This document shows positions 34,626-44,197 of a stretch of 64,000 nucleotides of DNA, piece by piece (positions within the stretch are counted from its first letter, which is position 1; every line of letters begins with the position of its first letter). The stretch lies in NCBI GenBank assembly GCA_016713665.1, contig JADJOR010000002.1:496001-560000 (forward strand), read 5' to 3'. The stretch comes from Deltaproteobacteria bacterium. Lineage in GTDB: Bacteria; Myxococcota_A; UBA9160; UBA4427. The notes under the pieces were generated by a model that worked only from the letters and a program-made list of their open reading frames with translations, searched no databases and was not told the origin of the DNA. A program made the position numbers and the translations under genes.

Positions 34626-36047
34626 ATGTCCGAACGAGTGACGGTCCTCGTGATCGACGACGATCCGAGCATCCGCGACTACCTGCATACGCTGGCCACG
34701 CGCCAGGGCTATGGGGTTCACACCGCGACCGATGGTGAGTCTGCCCTCGCGGGTCTCGACCGCACGCGCCCCGACCTCATCACCCTCGACACCGTCCTGC
34801 CCGGGATGGATGGCCTCGAGACGCTGCGGCGCATCAAGCAGAGGATCCCCGAGGTCCCTGTGATCATGCTCTCGGGTCACGGCCAGGCGCGCACGATCGT
34901 CGAGGCGATGCGCCTCGGCGCCACCGACTTCCTCCGCAAGCCCTTCGAGGTCGAAGAGCTCGAGCTCGCCTTCAAGAAGGCCCTCGAGAACCGCGCGCTC
35001 GAGGAAGAGGTCAAGCATCTGCGCGGGCGGGTCCGCAGCGAGGTCGACGCGCTGCTGCTCGGCGGCGACAACCCCCGCATGCGCGAGGTCCGCGAGATCA
35101 TCGAGCAGGTCGCGGACACGGACATCACGGTCCTGATCCGCGGCGAGAGCGGAACGGGCAAGGAGGTCGTGGCCCGTGCGCTCTTCCAGCTCGGCAACCG
35201 GCGCAATCGCCCGTTCGTCAAGGTGAACTGCGCGGCGCTGCCGTCGGAGCTGCTCGAGAGCGAGCTCTTCGGCTTCGAGAAGGGCGCGTTCACCGGCGCC
35301 CAGAAACGCAAGCTCGGCAAGTTCGAGTACGCCAATCAGGGCACGATCTTCCTCGACGAGATCAGCGAGATGGCGCCCGGCCTGCAGGCCAAGCTCCTCC
35401 AGGTCCTCCAGGACGGCGAGTTCTCGCGCCTGGGCGGCGAGGCCGACGTTCGCGTCGACGCGCGGATCATCGCCGCGACCAATCGCAACCTCGAGGAGGC
35501 CGTCGCCAAGGGCGAGTTCCGCGAGGACCTCTACTACCGCCTCAACGTCGTCACCATCCAGATTCCGCCGCTGCGCGAGCGCATCGACGCCGTGCCGCTG
35601 CTCGTCGAGCATTTCCTCGGGATGTACAACGCGCAGTACCACAAGAGCGTCGAAAAGCTCTCGACCGACACGATGCGCGTCCTCATGAACTACCACTGGC
35701 CGGGCAACGTCCGCGAGCTCGAGAACATGATCAAGCGCATGGTCGTGCTCGGGAGCGAGCAGACCGTGCTGCAGGAGATCGGCCAAAGAGGGCTTTCTGC
35801 TGCTGCGCCTCGTGGCACCGACGACGACGTCGATCTCGCAGCACTCGGGGCGGACATCGCCGCCGGCCGCGATCTCGACCTGAAGGCGATCGCGAAGCGC
35901 GCGGCGCAGATCGCGGAGAAGAAGGTCATCGAGCGCGTGCTCGCCCAGACGCGCTGGAATCGAAAGGAAGCCGCCGAGCGGCTGCAGATCAGCTACAAGG
36001 CGCTCCTCTACAAGATGAAAGAGAACGGGCTCAGCGATGACCGTTAG
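34626..36047 (+). CDS. NtrC-family sigma-54 response regulator (PrsR-like)
   Basis: A 473-residue regulator: receiver domain (VTVLVIDDDPSIRDYL, phospho-Asp in ITLDTVLPGMDG, Lys in FLRKPFE), AAA+ domain with GESGTGKE Walker A, GAFTGA sigma-54 loop and FLDEISEMAP, then a C-terminal Fis-like helix-turn-helix (WNRKEAAERLQISYKALLYKM). It activates sigma-54 promoters after phosphorylation. Exosortase loci often carry such a PrsR with a PrsK kinase. The paralogue at 28535 shares domain order. It overlaps the export-gene open frame downstream. Confidence 0.93.
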   Translation: MSERVTVLVIDDDPSIRDYLHTLATRQGYGVHTATDGESALAGLDRTRPDLITLDTVLPGMDGLETLRRIKQRIPEVPVIMLSGHGQARTIVEAMRLGATDFLRKPFEVEELELAFKKALENRALEEEVKHLRGRVRSEVDALLLGGDNPRMREVREIIEQVADTDITVLIRGESGTGKEVVARALFQLGNRRNRPFVKVNCAALPSELLESELFGFEKGAFTGAQKRKLGKFEYANQGTIFLDEISEMAPGLQAKLLQVLQDGEFSRLGGEADVRVDARIIAATNRNLEEAVAKGEFREDLYYRLNVVTIQIPPLRERIDAVPLLVEHFLGMYNAQYHKSVEKLSTDTMRVLMNYHWPGNVRELENMIKRMVVLGSEQTVLQEIGQRGLSAAAPRGTDDDVDLAALGADIAAGRDLDLKAIAKRAAQIAEKKVIERVLAQTRWNRKEAAERLQISYKALLYKMKENGLSDDR

Positions 36048-36084
36048 TCTCGCGACCCTTCAAGAAGGCACGGGGGGAATCGGA

Positions 36085-36702
36085 ATGCGTCGGAATCGAA
36101 ACGCCGGGCGGGGCATCGTCGGCATGCTCCTGGGAGGCCTCTGCCTCTCATTGCTCGCAGGTTGCGTGGGTCCGAAGACGACCCCGCCGCCGGAGGAGGT
36201 GCCGGGCGAGCGCGAGGAGTACGTCATCGGCATTCCCGACGTCCTCAAGATCGTGGTCTGGCGCAACCCGGAGCTGTCCGTCGAGGTGCCCGTCCGAAGG
36301 GACGGCAAGATCTCGGTCCCGCTCGTCGACGACGTGCAGGCCGAAGGCCTCACGCCCGAGGAGCTCAAGGAGGTCCTCACCGAGGCGCTCGCGGAGTTCG
36401 TGACCGCGCCCGACGTGACCGTCGTCGTCCAGGAGACGAACAGCCACACCGTCACGGTCGTCGGAGGCGTCGCCCGCTCGGGCCAGATCGCGCTCACCCG
36501 TCAGATGCGGGTCGTCGAGGCGATCGCGACGATGGGCGGGTTCAGCCCATTCGCGCGCAAGGATCGGATCAAGGTCATCCGGGCGAACGCCGACGGCCAG
36601 AACGTGGAATTCGACTTCAACTACGGCGCCTACAGTCGGGGCAAGGCGCCCGAGTCGAATCTCCTCCTTCAGCCCGGCGACACGATCATCGTACCGGAAT
36701 AG
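36085..36702 (+). CDS. Wza-like polysaccharide export outer-membrane lipoprotein
   Basis: A 205-residue protein with a lipoprotein signal (LCLSLLAGC, good lipobox) and the Poly_export domain: EREEYVIGIPDVLKIVVWRNPELS, VPVRRDGKISVPLVDDVQAEGLTPEEL, then a SLBB-type domain (VTVVGGVARSGQIAL) and a terminal LLLQPGDTIIVPE. It forms the outer-membrane channel for polymer, with the downstream genes as partners. ATG 36085 is chosen for its GGGGGAA ribosome site and the signal; an upstream ATG at 36037 would overlap the regulator gene. It lies 12 bp before the barrel gene. Confidence 0.92.
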   Translation: MRRNRNAGRGIVGMLLGGLCLSLLAGCVGPKTTPPPEEVPGEREEYVIGIPDVLKIVVWRNPELSVEVPVRRDGKISVPLVDDVQAEGLTPEELKEVLTEALAEFVTAPDVTVVVQETNSHTVTVVGGVARSGQIALTRQMRVVEAIATMGGFSPFARKDRIKVIRANADGQNVEFDFNYGAYSRGKAPESNLLLQPGDTIIVPE

Positions 36703-36714
36703 CAGAGGCGCCAG

Positions 36715-38034
36715 ATGCAACGGGCGCATGGCTGCGCAGGACTGGGGCTCGGATTGATGTTGGCGACGTCGTCGGCATGGGCAGGACAGGTGGATCTGTC
36801 GCTCGAGAGTCGTCTCGGTGGCGACAGCAACGTCTTTCGTTCCGAGAAGCCCAAGAAGGAAGACGGCACCTGGGAGCTGATGCCGCGTCTCGCCGTTCGT
36901 GAGGAGAACGACGACCTGAATTACGCATTCGACTATCAGGCGAACTACCGCAACTACATCAACACGGTAGGAATCGACGGCGTCGACCACACTGGGAATG
37001 GACGGGTCTCGTGGGCCGTGACTCCGATCGACAAAATCGAGGCATCGGGGTCCTACTACAACGGGCGTCAGTTCCTGTTCGGTCGAAACGCGTCGAGCCC
37101 GGTCCCCTCGTTCGACGTCAACGATCGCGAGAGAATCAGGATCTCGGATGCGACGCTGTCCTACAACCGGATGTTGAGTCGTGCGCTCAGCCTGAGGCTG
37201 AGCGGGACCTTCGACGATTTCGATGCGTCCGGAACGAGCGAGCAGAGCCAGACGGACAGTCGTGCGTATACCGGGCAGCTCACGACGGAGTACGCGCTCG
37301 ATCCCTTGACCGAGGTGGGGCTCACGCTCTCGAGTCGCCGCCGCGAAAATCGCGCCACCGGTCCGTTCCGCCCGTCCTCCAGGACCGACGTCTGGGATCT
37401 GATGTTCTCCGTGTCGCGTCGCGTCACGCCGACGTTCATCGTCTCGGCGCAGGCGGGTCCCTCGTTCATCCGACAGCAGCAGGTTCCGGCCGGGGCGGTG
37501 ATCCGTTCCAACGCCTGTCTCGCACCGACGGATCCAGGCTGCCAGGACTATCCCAACAAGGAGTCCAACGCGGTCACCCTCTTCGCGACGGCCTCGGCGC
37601 GGCAGTCCTGGAAGACGACCGACCTGTCTGCGTCCTACATCCGCTCGGAAGCACGCAGCGGCAACACGGCTTCGAGCTCGTCGATCGCAGATCGCGTACA
37701 GGTCAACCTCGACCACCGCGTGAGCGACCGTCTCACTCTTCGCGCCCTCGTGGCCTGGGATCGTCTGGATCAGATCTTCAGTCAGGCGGGCGGCACGGGA
37801 CGCTTCACCCAGTATCTCTCTCGCACGACCGAGTCGATCGAGTTTGCCCTGAGTCGCCGTTGGTACCTGATCGGCCAATATACCTTCATGCACCAGATCA
37901 ACGACGCCAGCGGGCAGACAAGGGTGTTCGTCGGAGATCCGACGGCATACAAGAACAAGGTCCAGGTCCACATCGGATTCGTCGGGGTCCGATTCACGTT
38001 CGAACCCTCTCGAGTACTAGGGCAGGAAATCGAA
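36715..38034 (+). CDS. Outer-membrane beta-barrel protein of the exopolysaccharide locus, 3' end uncertain
   Basis: About 440 residues from ATG 36715: a signal peptide (MQRAHGCAGLGLGLMLATSSAWA), then many alternating beta-strands rich in Tyr, Ser, Arg and Asp (such as LNYAFDYQANYRNYI and RALSLRLSGTFDDF), ending KVQVHIGFVGVRFTF with the terminal aromatic typical of outer-membrane proteins. This resembles the barrel protein that accompanies exosortase loci. No stop lies in frame after the barrel: the frame runs straight into the chain-length gene. A TAG one frame over at 38018-38020 suggests a lost stop from a one-base indel. The end given here is where the next gene starts. Confidence 0.78.
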
Positions 38035-39690
38035 ATGAATCTCGATCAGGGCGCACAGGTCATCGACTTCCTCGGATTCGCTCGCCGCCGCGGCAAGCTC
38101 GTCGCGGTCGTGGCGGGCGTTTTCCTGCTCGTGACCTATTGGGTCGCGATGGCGCTCCCGAATCTCTACTCCTCCGCGGCGACGATCCTCGTCGAGCCGC
38201 AGAGCGTCAACAAGGATCTCGTCGAGTCCGGCGTGAGGGAGACGGACCTGAACGAACGATTGGGTCTCATGACGGCGGAGATCCTGAGTCGGACTCGCCT
38301 CTCGAAGATCATCAACGACTTCAAGCTCTACGAGGACGAATGGGACGAGATGGAGCGAACCGAGGTCGTCGAGCACATGCGCGATTACGTGTCGGTCGAG
38401 CCCGTATTCAACCAGCTCGAGACGGGACAGCCGCGCGTCAACCGGGACTTCGAGTTCAACACCTTCAGGATCGTCTTCCTGCACGAAGACAAAGAGATCG
38501 CCCGCGACGTCGCGCAGCGGATCGCCAACGACTTCATCAATCGAAACATCAAGGATCGAACCTCCGTCACGGCGAAGAGCCTCGAGTTCATGCGGGACAA
38601 GATCGAGTCGCTCTCGAAGGAGCTGGCTGCCATCGAGAAGCAGATCGCCGACGTGAAGGCCGAGAGCGTGGGGAGCCTGCCGGAGGAGCTCAACGCCAAC
38701 CAGAACTCCCTCCAGTTCGCGACGAACGACCTGCGCGATGCCCAGAGGATCTTCGACGCGGCGCAGAGCGACGCTGCATATTGGAAGAATCAAGCGCTCA
38801 ACTCGGGAGATCTGTCGTCTCCGAACGACGTGACCAGCCCGATCTATCGGATGCGGGCCCTCGAGCTCGAGCGCAACAGCTTGATCGCGCGCGGCTATAC
38901 CGCCAAGCATCCCGACATGGTACGCGTCGACGCGGAGATGGCCGTCCTCCGGGAGAAGTTGAAGGTACAGCCCGGCGAGGAGGACGATCCGACGTCGATC
39001 GGCGAGCAGAATGCACGTGCAGAGCAGCGCCGTGCGGAGCAACGCGCCGTAGCGGCTTCCGAAGACGTCGACCGGCTCCGGGCAGAGATCACCGCCATCG
39101 AGGGCCGGATCGCGGCGACGCCGAGCGTCGCAGAGCGGCTCGACGCCCTCAATCGGAACTACGATCAGTTGTCGCGCACCTATCAGGATTTCAGCAATCG
39201 GCTGCAGCAGGCGAGCGTCCAGGCCGACATGGAGCGACGCCAGCTCGGTGAGAAGTTCATGATCCTCGAGTCGGCGGAAGAGGCTTTCGAGCCGAGCTCC
39301 CCGAATCGGATCCTGCTGCTCTCGCTGGGTGCGATCCTGGGGCTCGCGCTCGGTGCCGGCATCGGACTCGTCGCGGAGGTGACCGATTCGTCGCTGCACA
39401 CTTCGAACGAGCTGCAGACGGCGTTGGGTATTCCTGTTCTCGCCTCGGTTCCGCGCATCATGCTCGAGGCCGATCGGGTGGCACGCTCGAGACAGATCAG
39501 GCGGGAGACGCTCGCGGCGATCGGTGTCGTCGTATTCGTACTTCTCGGTGGTGCGGCGACCTACCTCTTCGTCAATGGATTCCCGGGCTTCCGCCCCATG
39601 ACCGAGGAGGCCGGTTCCGAGTCCGAGGGGGGCTCGGCGGATTCTTCTTCACCGCAGGCCTCACTGCCGAGCGTTTCGCCGCACGGATAG
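38035..39690 (+). CDS. Wzz/chain-length determinant-like inner-membrane protein
   Basis: A 551-residue protein from ATG 38035, six bases after AGGAA. Membrane segments near each end (LVAVVAGVFLLVTYWVAMALP near residue 30, ILLLSLGAILGLALGAGIGLV near 425) enclose a large coiled-coil periplasmic region (ELAAIEKQIADVKAES, RAEITAIEGRIAATPSVAERL). These proteins set polymer length, working with the tyrosine kinase downstream. A third hydrophobic segment (AIGVVVFVLLGGAATYLF) and a Ser/Gly tail follow. It is in the same open frame as the barrel gene, but opposite-membrane topology makes a real fusion unlikely. Confidence 0.9.
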   Translation: MNLDQGAQVIDFLGFARRRGKLVAVVAGVFLLVTYWVAMALPNLYSSAATILVEPQSVNKDLVESGVRETDLNERLGLMTAEILSRTRLSKIINDFKLYEDEWDEMERTEVVEHMRDYVSVEPVFNQLETGQPRVNRDFEFNTFRIVFLHEDKEIARDVAQRIANDFINRNIKDRTSVTAKSLEFMRDKIESLSKELAAIEKQIADVKAESVGSLPEELNANQNSLQFATNDLRDAQRIFDAAQSDAAYWKNQALNSGDLSSPNDVTSPIYRMRALELERNSLIARGYTAKHPDMVRVDAEMAVLREKLKVQPGEEDDPTSIGEQNARAEQRRAEQRAVAASEDVDRLRAEITAIEGRIAATPSVAERLDALNRNYDQLSRTYQDFSNRLQQASVQADMERRQLGEKFMILESAEEAFEPSSPNRILLLSLGAILGLALGAGIGLVAEVTDSSLHTSNELQTALGIPVLASVPRIMLEADRVARSRQIRRETLAAIGVVVFVLLGGAATYLFVNGFPGFRPMTEEAGSESEGGSADSSSPQASLPSVSPHG

Positions 39691-39705
39691 AAGGAGTCGG
39701 CTGCG

Positions 39706-40605
39706 ATGTACAACGAGTACTACGGGCTAGTGCGTGCGCCCTTCGAGATGACGCCCGATCCGTCCTTCCTCTATCTGGGGGAGGCGCATCGCGAGGGGCT
39801 GGCGACGCTCGTCTACGCAGTGAATTCCGGCAAGGGCTTCGTCATGCTGACCGGCGAGGTCGGTACCGGCAAGACGACCCTGCTGCACGCCTTGCTCGGG
39901 CAGCTCGACGCGAAGACCAATTCGGCCTTCATCTTCAATCCGCGACTCGACCCCCTGGGCTTCTTTCGGGTGCTCTTCGAGGAGCTCGGGATCGGTCCGG
40001 CCTGCGAGTCGAAAGCCGAGTACCTGCTGACCTTGAATCGCTACCTGATCGAGAGGCTCGCGGCGGGCGAACGGGTCCTCCTGATCGTCGACGAGGCCCA
40101 GAATCTCTCCGCGGAGATGCTCGAAGAGATCCGGCTCCTTTCGAATCTCGAGACGCCGACCTCGAAGCTGATCCAGATCATGCTGGTCGGGCAGCCCGAG
40201 CTTCAGGCCTTGATCGACAAGCCCGAGCTGCGTCAGCTCCGACAGAGGATCGCTCTGCGCCATCACCTGCGTCCCTTCGACGAGGAGGAGCTCGCGGAGT
40301 ACGTCGAGGGCCGGCTCGAGAAGGCGGGTTATACGGGGCGGGGCGTCTTCAACAAGCGTGCGCTGCGGGAGCTCTATCGGGTCACGCAGGGAACGCCCCG
40401 GCTGATCAACGTCGTCTGCGACGGCGCGATGCTGCTCGGCTACGCACGCCAGGAGTCGACGGTCGGTCCCGATGCGATCCGGGAGGTCGCGCGGGATCTC
40501 GGGCTCGTTCCCAAGGACGAGGCCGAGGAAGACGAGGTTCACAAGGAGCCGGCGAGGGCGTCCAGGCGACGTTCCCTGCGTCGGTTCTTCCGGTTCGGAC
40601 GTTAG
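39706..40605 (+). CDS. ExeA-like AAA+ ATPase of exosortase loci
   Basis: A 299-residue protein: MYNEYYGLVRAPFEMTPDPSFLYLG is the family-typical N-terminus, followed by Walker A (TGEVGTGKTTLLHAL), Walker B (RVLLIVDEAQNL), LLSNLETPTSKLIQIMLVGQPEL and the C-terminal GTPRLINVVCDGAMLLGYA. Similar ATPases occur beside XrtA exosortases; what they energise is not known. ATG 39706 follows a GGAG-containing region 15 bases after the previous stop. The Arg-rich tail is unconserved. Confidence 0.9.
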   Translation: MYNEYYGLVRAPFEMTPDPSFLYLGEAHREGLATLVYAVNSGKGFVMLTGEVGTGKTTLLHALLGQLDAKTNSAFIFNPRLDPLGFFRVLFEELGIGPACESKAEYLLTLNRYLIERLAAGERVLLIVDEAQNLSAEMLEEIRLLSNLETPTSKLIQIMLVGQPELQALIDKPELRQLRQRIALRHHLRPFDEEELAEYVEGRLEKAGYTGRGVFNKRALRELYRVTQGTPRLINVVCDGAMLLGYARQESTVGPDAIREVARDLGLVPKDEAEEDEVHKEPARASRRRSLRRFFRFGR

Positions 40606-40638
40606 GCATTCGGATCAAGGGGTCACGGGAGAGAAGTC

Positions 40639-41487
40639 ATGGCCAAGCATTACGAGGCGCTTCAGCGGGCGGAGGCCGAGCGGCGGCGGAAGACGACCGG
40701 CTCCGAGTCGGCCTTGCCGTCGGCGCCCGCGTTCGAGGGCGCGGCGATCACGCCGCCTTCGCGAGCGGAGAAGCCAGGGGTGTTTTCGCGCTGGTTCGGT
40801 CCGGATCGGGGCATCGCGGGCGATGCGCCCGCGGACGCCAACAAGCGCCGGATCTCGCTCCTGCAGCCCGATTCCTACGTGGCGGAGCAATACCGGACCT
40901 TGCGTGGCCGGCTCGACAGCCTGGCGTCCCAGCGTCCGTTGAAGACGATCGCCGTGACGAGCGCGAACGCGGGGGAGGGGAAGTCGACCTGTGCCGTGAA
41001 TCTGGCCACCGTGACGGCGATGAGCGTCGGACGGAGCGTGCTGCTGATCGATTGCGATCTCCGCAAGCCGAAGGTCCACTGGACGCTCGGGCTCCAGCCG
41101 CGGGCGGGGCTCGCGGAGGTGCTCCTCAACCAGGCGACCGTCGAGGAGGCGATCACGAAGCTCGACGGCGTGAACCTCGACGTCCTGCCGGTTCGGATGA
41201 TCCCCAGCAATCCCTCGGAGCTGCTCGCGTCGCCCGAGATGAGGCGGGTCATCGAGGAGGTCGCGCGCCGGTACGACCGGGTCGTGCTCGACACGCCGGC
41301 GTGTCTCGGTCTGCCCGACGCGAAGAGCATCTCGGAGCTCTGTGACGGGCTCGTGATGGTCGTTCGGGCCGGCGTGACCCCGAAAGAGGACGTCCAGGCG
41401 GCACTCGACATCCTCGATCGGCGGCGGGTCGTCGGACTCGTCCTGAACGGGTCCGAGGCGACGCGCGAGCAGTACGGGTACTACTGA
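40639..41487 (+). CDS. CpsD/CapB-like tyrosine autokinase
   Basis: A 282-residue cytoplasmic BY-kinase: AEQYRTLRGRLDSL, Walker A VTSANAGEGKSTCAVNLA, Walker A' LLIDCDLRKPKVH, and YDRVVLDTPACLGLPDAK as Walker B. A C-terminal tyrosine cluster (REQYGYY) is the expected autophosphorylation site. It works with the chain-length protein to control polymer assembly. The first 60 residues are a variable linker. It sits 33 bp after the ATPase gene. Confidence 0.92.
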   Translation: MAKHYEALQRAEAERRRKTTGSESALPSAPAFEGAAITPPSRAEKPGVFSRWFGPDRGIAGDAPADANKRRISLLQPDSYVAEQYRTLRGRLDSLASQRPLKTIAVTSANAGEGKSTCAVNLATVTAMSVGRSVLLIDCDLRKPKVHWTLGLQPRAGLAEVLLNQATVEEAITKLDGVNLDVLPVRMIPSNPSELLASPEMRRVIEEVARRYDRVVLDTPACLGLPDAKSISELCDGLVMVVRAGVTPKEDVQAALDILDRRRVVGLVLNGSEATREQYGYY

Positions 41488-41521
41488 GGCACCGCTCGAT
41501 CCGGGGGAGGTTCGGGGCGAT

Positions 41522-41538
41522 GGGTCGCTCTGCGACCC
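41522..41538 (+). terminator. Small hairpin between the tyrosine kinase and WecA-like genes
   Basis: A 7-bp perfect stem (GGGTCGC and GCGACCC) with a 3-nt loop, 34 bases after the kinase stop. There is no T-run, so it may attenuate or stabilise RNA rather than end transcription. The downstream WecA-like gene is closely spaced and probably still in the operon. Confidence 0.3.
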
Positions 41539-41563
41539 GGCTTAAGCCACGGAGAGGATTCGC

Positions 41564-42694
41564 TTGGACGGGATTCGGGCCATCGCGATCGTGCTCGTCG
41601 CAGCGGGCGTCGCCGCGCTCGCGACGCCGTTCGTCATGCGCTTCGCCGTCGCCGTCGGTGCGGTCGATCGCCCCAACGAAAGGAAGGTCTCACGGCGCGA
41701 GCGGATGCCGCTGCTCGGCGGGCTCGCCGTCGCGACGGGATGTGTCGCCGGCCTCGTCCTCGCGACGATCTGGCCGGGCGGACCGGAGATCTGGCCGAAG
41801 GCGGCGGGCTTCCTGCTCGGGGCCGCCGTATTGGTCGGGGTGGGCTTCTTCGACGATCGGTTCACGATTCGGGCGAGCGTCAAGTTCGGCTTCCAGGTCG
41901 TCGCGGCGCTCGTCGCAGTCCAGGCGGGGTTCCGCGTGGACCTGTTCAGCGATCCGATCACGGTGCAGACCTACGAAGTACCGATCTGGGTCATGCTGCC
42001 GATCTCGCTCGTCTGGATCGTGGGCGTCACGAACGCGATGAATCTGATCGACGGGCTCGACGGACTTTCGTCGGGTCTCGGCGCGATCATCGCCGCGACG
42101 TTGACGATCATCTGCTGGCAGGCGGATCAGTGGGTCGGCGTCGTGATCGGGCTCGCGCTCTTCGGCGCCTTGATCGGATACCTGCCCTACAACTTCCCGC
42201 CGGCCCGGATCTTCCTCGGCGACACCGGCTCGCTCCTGATCGGCTTCGGGTTGTCGGTGCTGGCGCTCGAGGGCTATCGGAAGGCGGCGTTTCTCGCCTT
42301 CATCGTGCCGATCCTGGCGCTCGCGATCCCCCTGCTCGATACGCTCCTGTCGATCGCCCGTCGCATCCGCAGCGGTCGGAGCATGTTCTCGCCCGACAAG
42401 CTCCACATGCACCACCGTCTGCTCGTCCGCGAGGGGTCCCACAAGAACGCGGTGCTGATGCTCTACTTCCTGACGAGCTGCTTCTGCATGATCGCCATCT
42501 CCTTCGCCCAGATCGATGGCTGGCTCGCCTTCGTCTATCTGGCGGCGGTCGTCGCGGTGACGATCCGCCTCCTGCGCAATCTCGACGCCTTCTCGCTGGA
42601 TGGGCCGGCGGCGCCGAAGTCCGACGAGACCGATCCGGCGCTGTCCGTGCCGGGCGGCGCGCCGGCGAACGACGAAGTTGGAGAACGAAGATGA
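41564..42694 (+). CDS. WecA/MraY-family undecaprenyl-phosphate sugar-1-phosphate transferase
   Basis: A 376-residue polytopic membrane protein starting at TTG 41564 after GGAGAGGA. Diagnostic motifs: VGFFDDRFTIRASVKFGFQ, TNAMNLIDGLDGLSSGLG, FLGDTGSLLIGFGLSVL and the His-rich cytoplasmic loop KLHMHHRLL. It moves a sugar phosphate from a UDP-sugar to the lipid carrier, the first step of the polymer. About nine hydrophobic segments are visible. Whether the substrate is GlcNAc or another sugar cannot be told. Its stop overlaps the next ATG. Confidence 0.92.
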   Translation: MDGIRAIAIVLVAAGVAALATPFVMRFAVAVGAVDRPNERKVSRRERMPLLGGLAVATGCVAGLVLATIWPGGPEIWPKAAGFLLGAAVLVGVGFFDDRFTIRASVKFGFQVVAALVAVQAGFRVDLFSDPITVQTYEVPIWVMLPISLVWIVGVTNAMNLIDGLDGLSSGLGAIIAATLTIICWQADQWVGVVIGLALFGALIGYLPYNFPPARIFLGDTGSLLIGFGLSVLALEGYRKAAFLAFIVPILALAIPLLDTLLSIARRIRSGRSMFSPDKLHMHHRLLVREGSHKNAVLMLYFLTSCFCMIAISFAQIDGWLAFVYLAAVVAVTIRLLRNLDAFSLDGPAAPKSDETDPALSVPGGAPANDEVGERR

Positions 42695-44007
42695 ACGTCG
42701 CCGTCATCGGCACTGGATACGTCGGCCTGGTCACGGGCGCATGCTTCTCGGAGTTCGGCGTGCAGGTCACCTGTGTCGACAAGCTACCCGAGAAGATCGA
42801 TGCGCTGCGGCGCGGTGAGATCCCGATCTACGAGCCCGGTCTCGAAGACATGGTCGCGCGCAATACACGCAGCGGCCGGCTCTCGTTCACCCTCGAGCTC
42901 GCCGAGGCGGTGAACCACGCGCTCGTCATCTTCGTCGCCGTCGGAACACCGGCGGGACCCGACGGCAGCACGGATCTGTCCTTCGTGGAGGCGGTCGCCC
43001 GCGAGATCGGCTGCTGCCTCACGTCCTACAAGGTGATCGTCACGAAGAGCACGGTCCCCGTCGGCACTTCGGACCACGTCCGGGCCTGGATCCAGGAGGA
43101 GCTCGATCGTCGCGGCTCGAAGCTCCGCTTCAGCGTCGCCTCGAATCCCGAGTTCCTGCGCGAAGGGGCGGCGATCGGCGACTTCATGCGTCCGGACCGG
43201 GTCGTGATCGGCACCGACCCGGGCGACGACCAGGCGCGCGCGATCCTGAAGGACCTCTACCGTCCGCTCTACCTGAACGAGACGCCCTTCGTCGAGACCA
43301 ACCTCCACACCGCGGAGCTGTCGAAGTATGCCGCGAACGCGTTCCTCGCGACCAAGATCTCGTTCATCAACGAGCTCTCGGTGCTGTGCGAGACGGTCGG
43401 CGGCGACGTCCAGGCGATCGCGCGCGTGATGGGGCTCGACAACCGGATCGGCAAGAAGTTCCTGCACGCGGGGCCGGGCTACGGCGGCTCGTGCTTTCCC
43501 AAGGACACGCTCTCGGCGGCCCAGTTCGCACGGCGGCTCGGCCACGAGTTCTCGATCGTCGAGGCGACGATCCGGGTCAATCAGCGTCAGCGGGAGCGGA
43601 TGATCGAGAAGGTCGTCTCGGCCCTCGACGGCGAGGTCCACGGCAAGACCGTCGCCGTGCTCGGGCTCTCCTTCAAGCCCGAGACCGACGATCTGCGCGA
43701 GGCACCGGCGATCGACATCGTCCGGGCGCTGCTCGGCCGCGGCGCGAAGATCCGGGCCTACGACCCGGCCGCCATGGCCCAGGCCGGTCGCATGATCCCG
43801 GAGATGGTCCTCTGCAAGGACGCCTACGAGGCCCTCGAGGGGGCCGACGCGATGGTGATCGTCACGGAATGGAACGAATTCCGGATGCTCGACCTCCCAC
43901 GCGCCAGGGAATTGATGGCCGAGCCCCGGATGCTCGACCTGCGCAACGTCTACAAGCGCGATCCGGTCGTCGCGGCGGGCTTCCAGTATTGGGGCGTCGG
44001 TCGCTGA
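42691..44007 (+). CDS. ugd: UDP-glucose 6-dehydrogenase
   Basis: A 438-residue enzyme that oxidises UDP-glucose to UDP-glucuronate in two steps. Motifs: MNVAVIGTGYVGLVTGACFSE (Rossmann), AVGTPAGPDGSTDLS, TKSTVPVGTSDHVR, SNPEFLREGAAIGDFMRPDR, HTAELSKYAANAFLATKISF and PGYGGSCFPKDT with the catalytic Cys. AVLGLSFKPETDDLREAP starts the C-terminal domain. Uronic acid is likely a component of the polymer. It overlaps the WecA-like gene by ATGA. Confidence 0.96.
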   Translation: MNVAVIGTGYVGLVTGACFSEFGVQVTCVDKLPEKIDALRRGEIPIYEPGLEDMVARNTRSGRLSFTLELAEAVNHALVIFVAVGTPAGPDGSTDLSFVEAVAREIGCCLTSYKVIVTKSTVPVGTSDHVRAWIQEELDRRGSKLRFSVASNPEFLREGAAIGDFMRPDRVVIGTDPGDDQARAILKDLYRPLYLNETPFVETNLHTAELSKYAANAFLATKISFINELSVLCETVGGDVQAIARVMGLDNRIGKKFLHAGPGYGGSCFPKDTLSAAQFARRLGHEFSIVEATIRVNQRQRERMIEKVVSALDGEVHGKTVAVLGLSFKPETDDLREAPAIDIVRALLGRGAKIRAYDPAAMAQAGRMIPEMVLCKDAYEALEGADAMVIVTEWNEFRMLDLPRARELMAEPRMLDLRNVYKRDPVVAAGFQYWGVGR

Positions 44008-44099
44008 GGATCCGGGCGGGCGAGCGGGCGGGAGGCGCTGTCGGGCGGATCAGGGTCGGGATGCGTTTCCCAGGAAAACCGTCCGGAGATCCCTTTGAT

Positions 44100-44115
44100 T
44101 GTGATATCAGTCACC
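44100..44115 (+). promoter_or_regulatory. CRP-type operator upstream of the CRP-family gene
   Basis: TGTGA at 44100-44104, six bases, then TCACC at 44111-44115. This fits the TGTGA-N6-TCACA consensus with one mismatch, and lies 83 bp before the start of the CRP-like gene. The regulator's helix has SRETVTR, the Arg/Glu/Arg set that reads GTGA in CRP, so autoregulation is reasonable. Whether it activates or represses is unknown. Confidence 0.55.
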
Positions 44116-44197
44116 AAGGGTCGGGCCGGTTGCGACGTACGATCAGCTCGAGGCCGGCGATGGGAGCAGGGCCCACCGAAAGCCCGATGAGGTCCAC

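Noticed and set aside
34123..34672. Small open frames in the wecB/regulator gap
   Set aside because: No ribosome sites, codon bias or conserved motifs. Composition is typical of a promoter region.
36715..39690. A true outer-membrane/inner-membrane fusion protein
   Set aside because: Topology is incompatible; the second part has its own ribosome site and start; a stop lies one frame over. Kept as a finding but annotated as two genes.
44095..44108. FNR box TTGAT-N4-ATCAA
   Set aside because: Only the left half matches; the right half is ATATC. The overlapping CRP-type site fits better, and the regulator has no N-terminal cysteine cluster.
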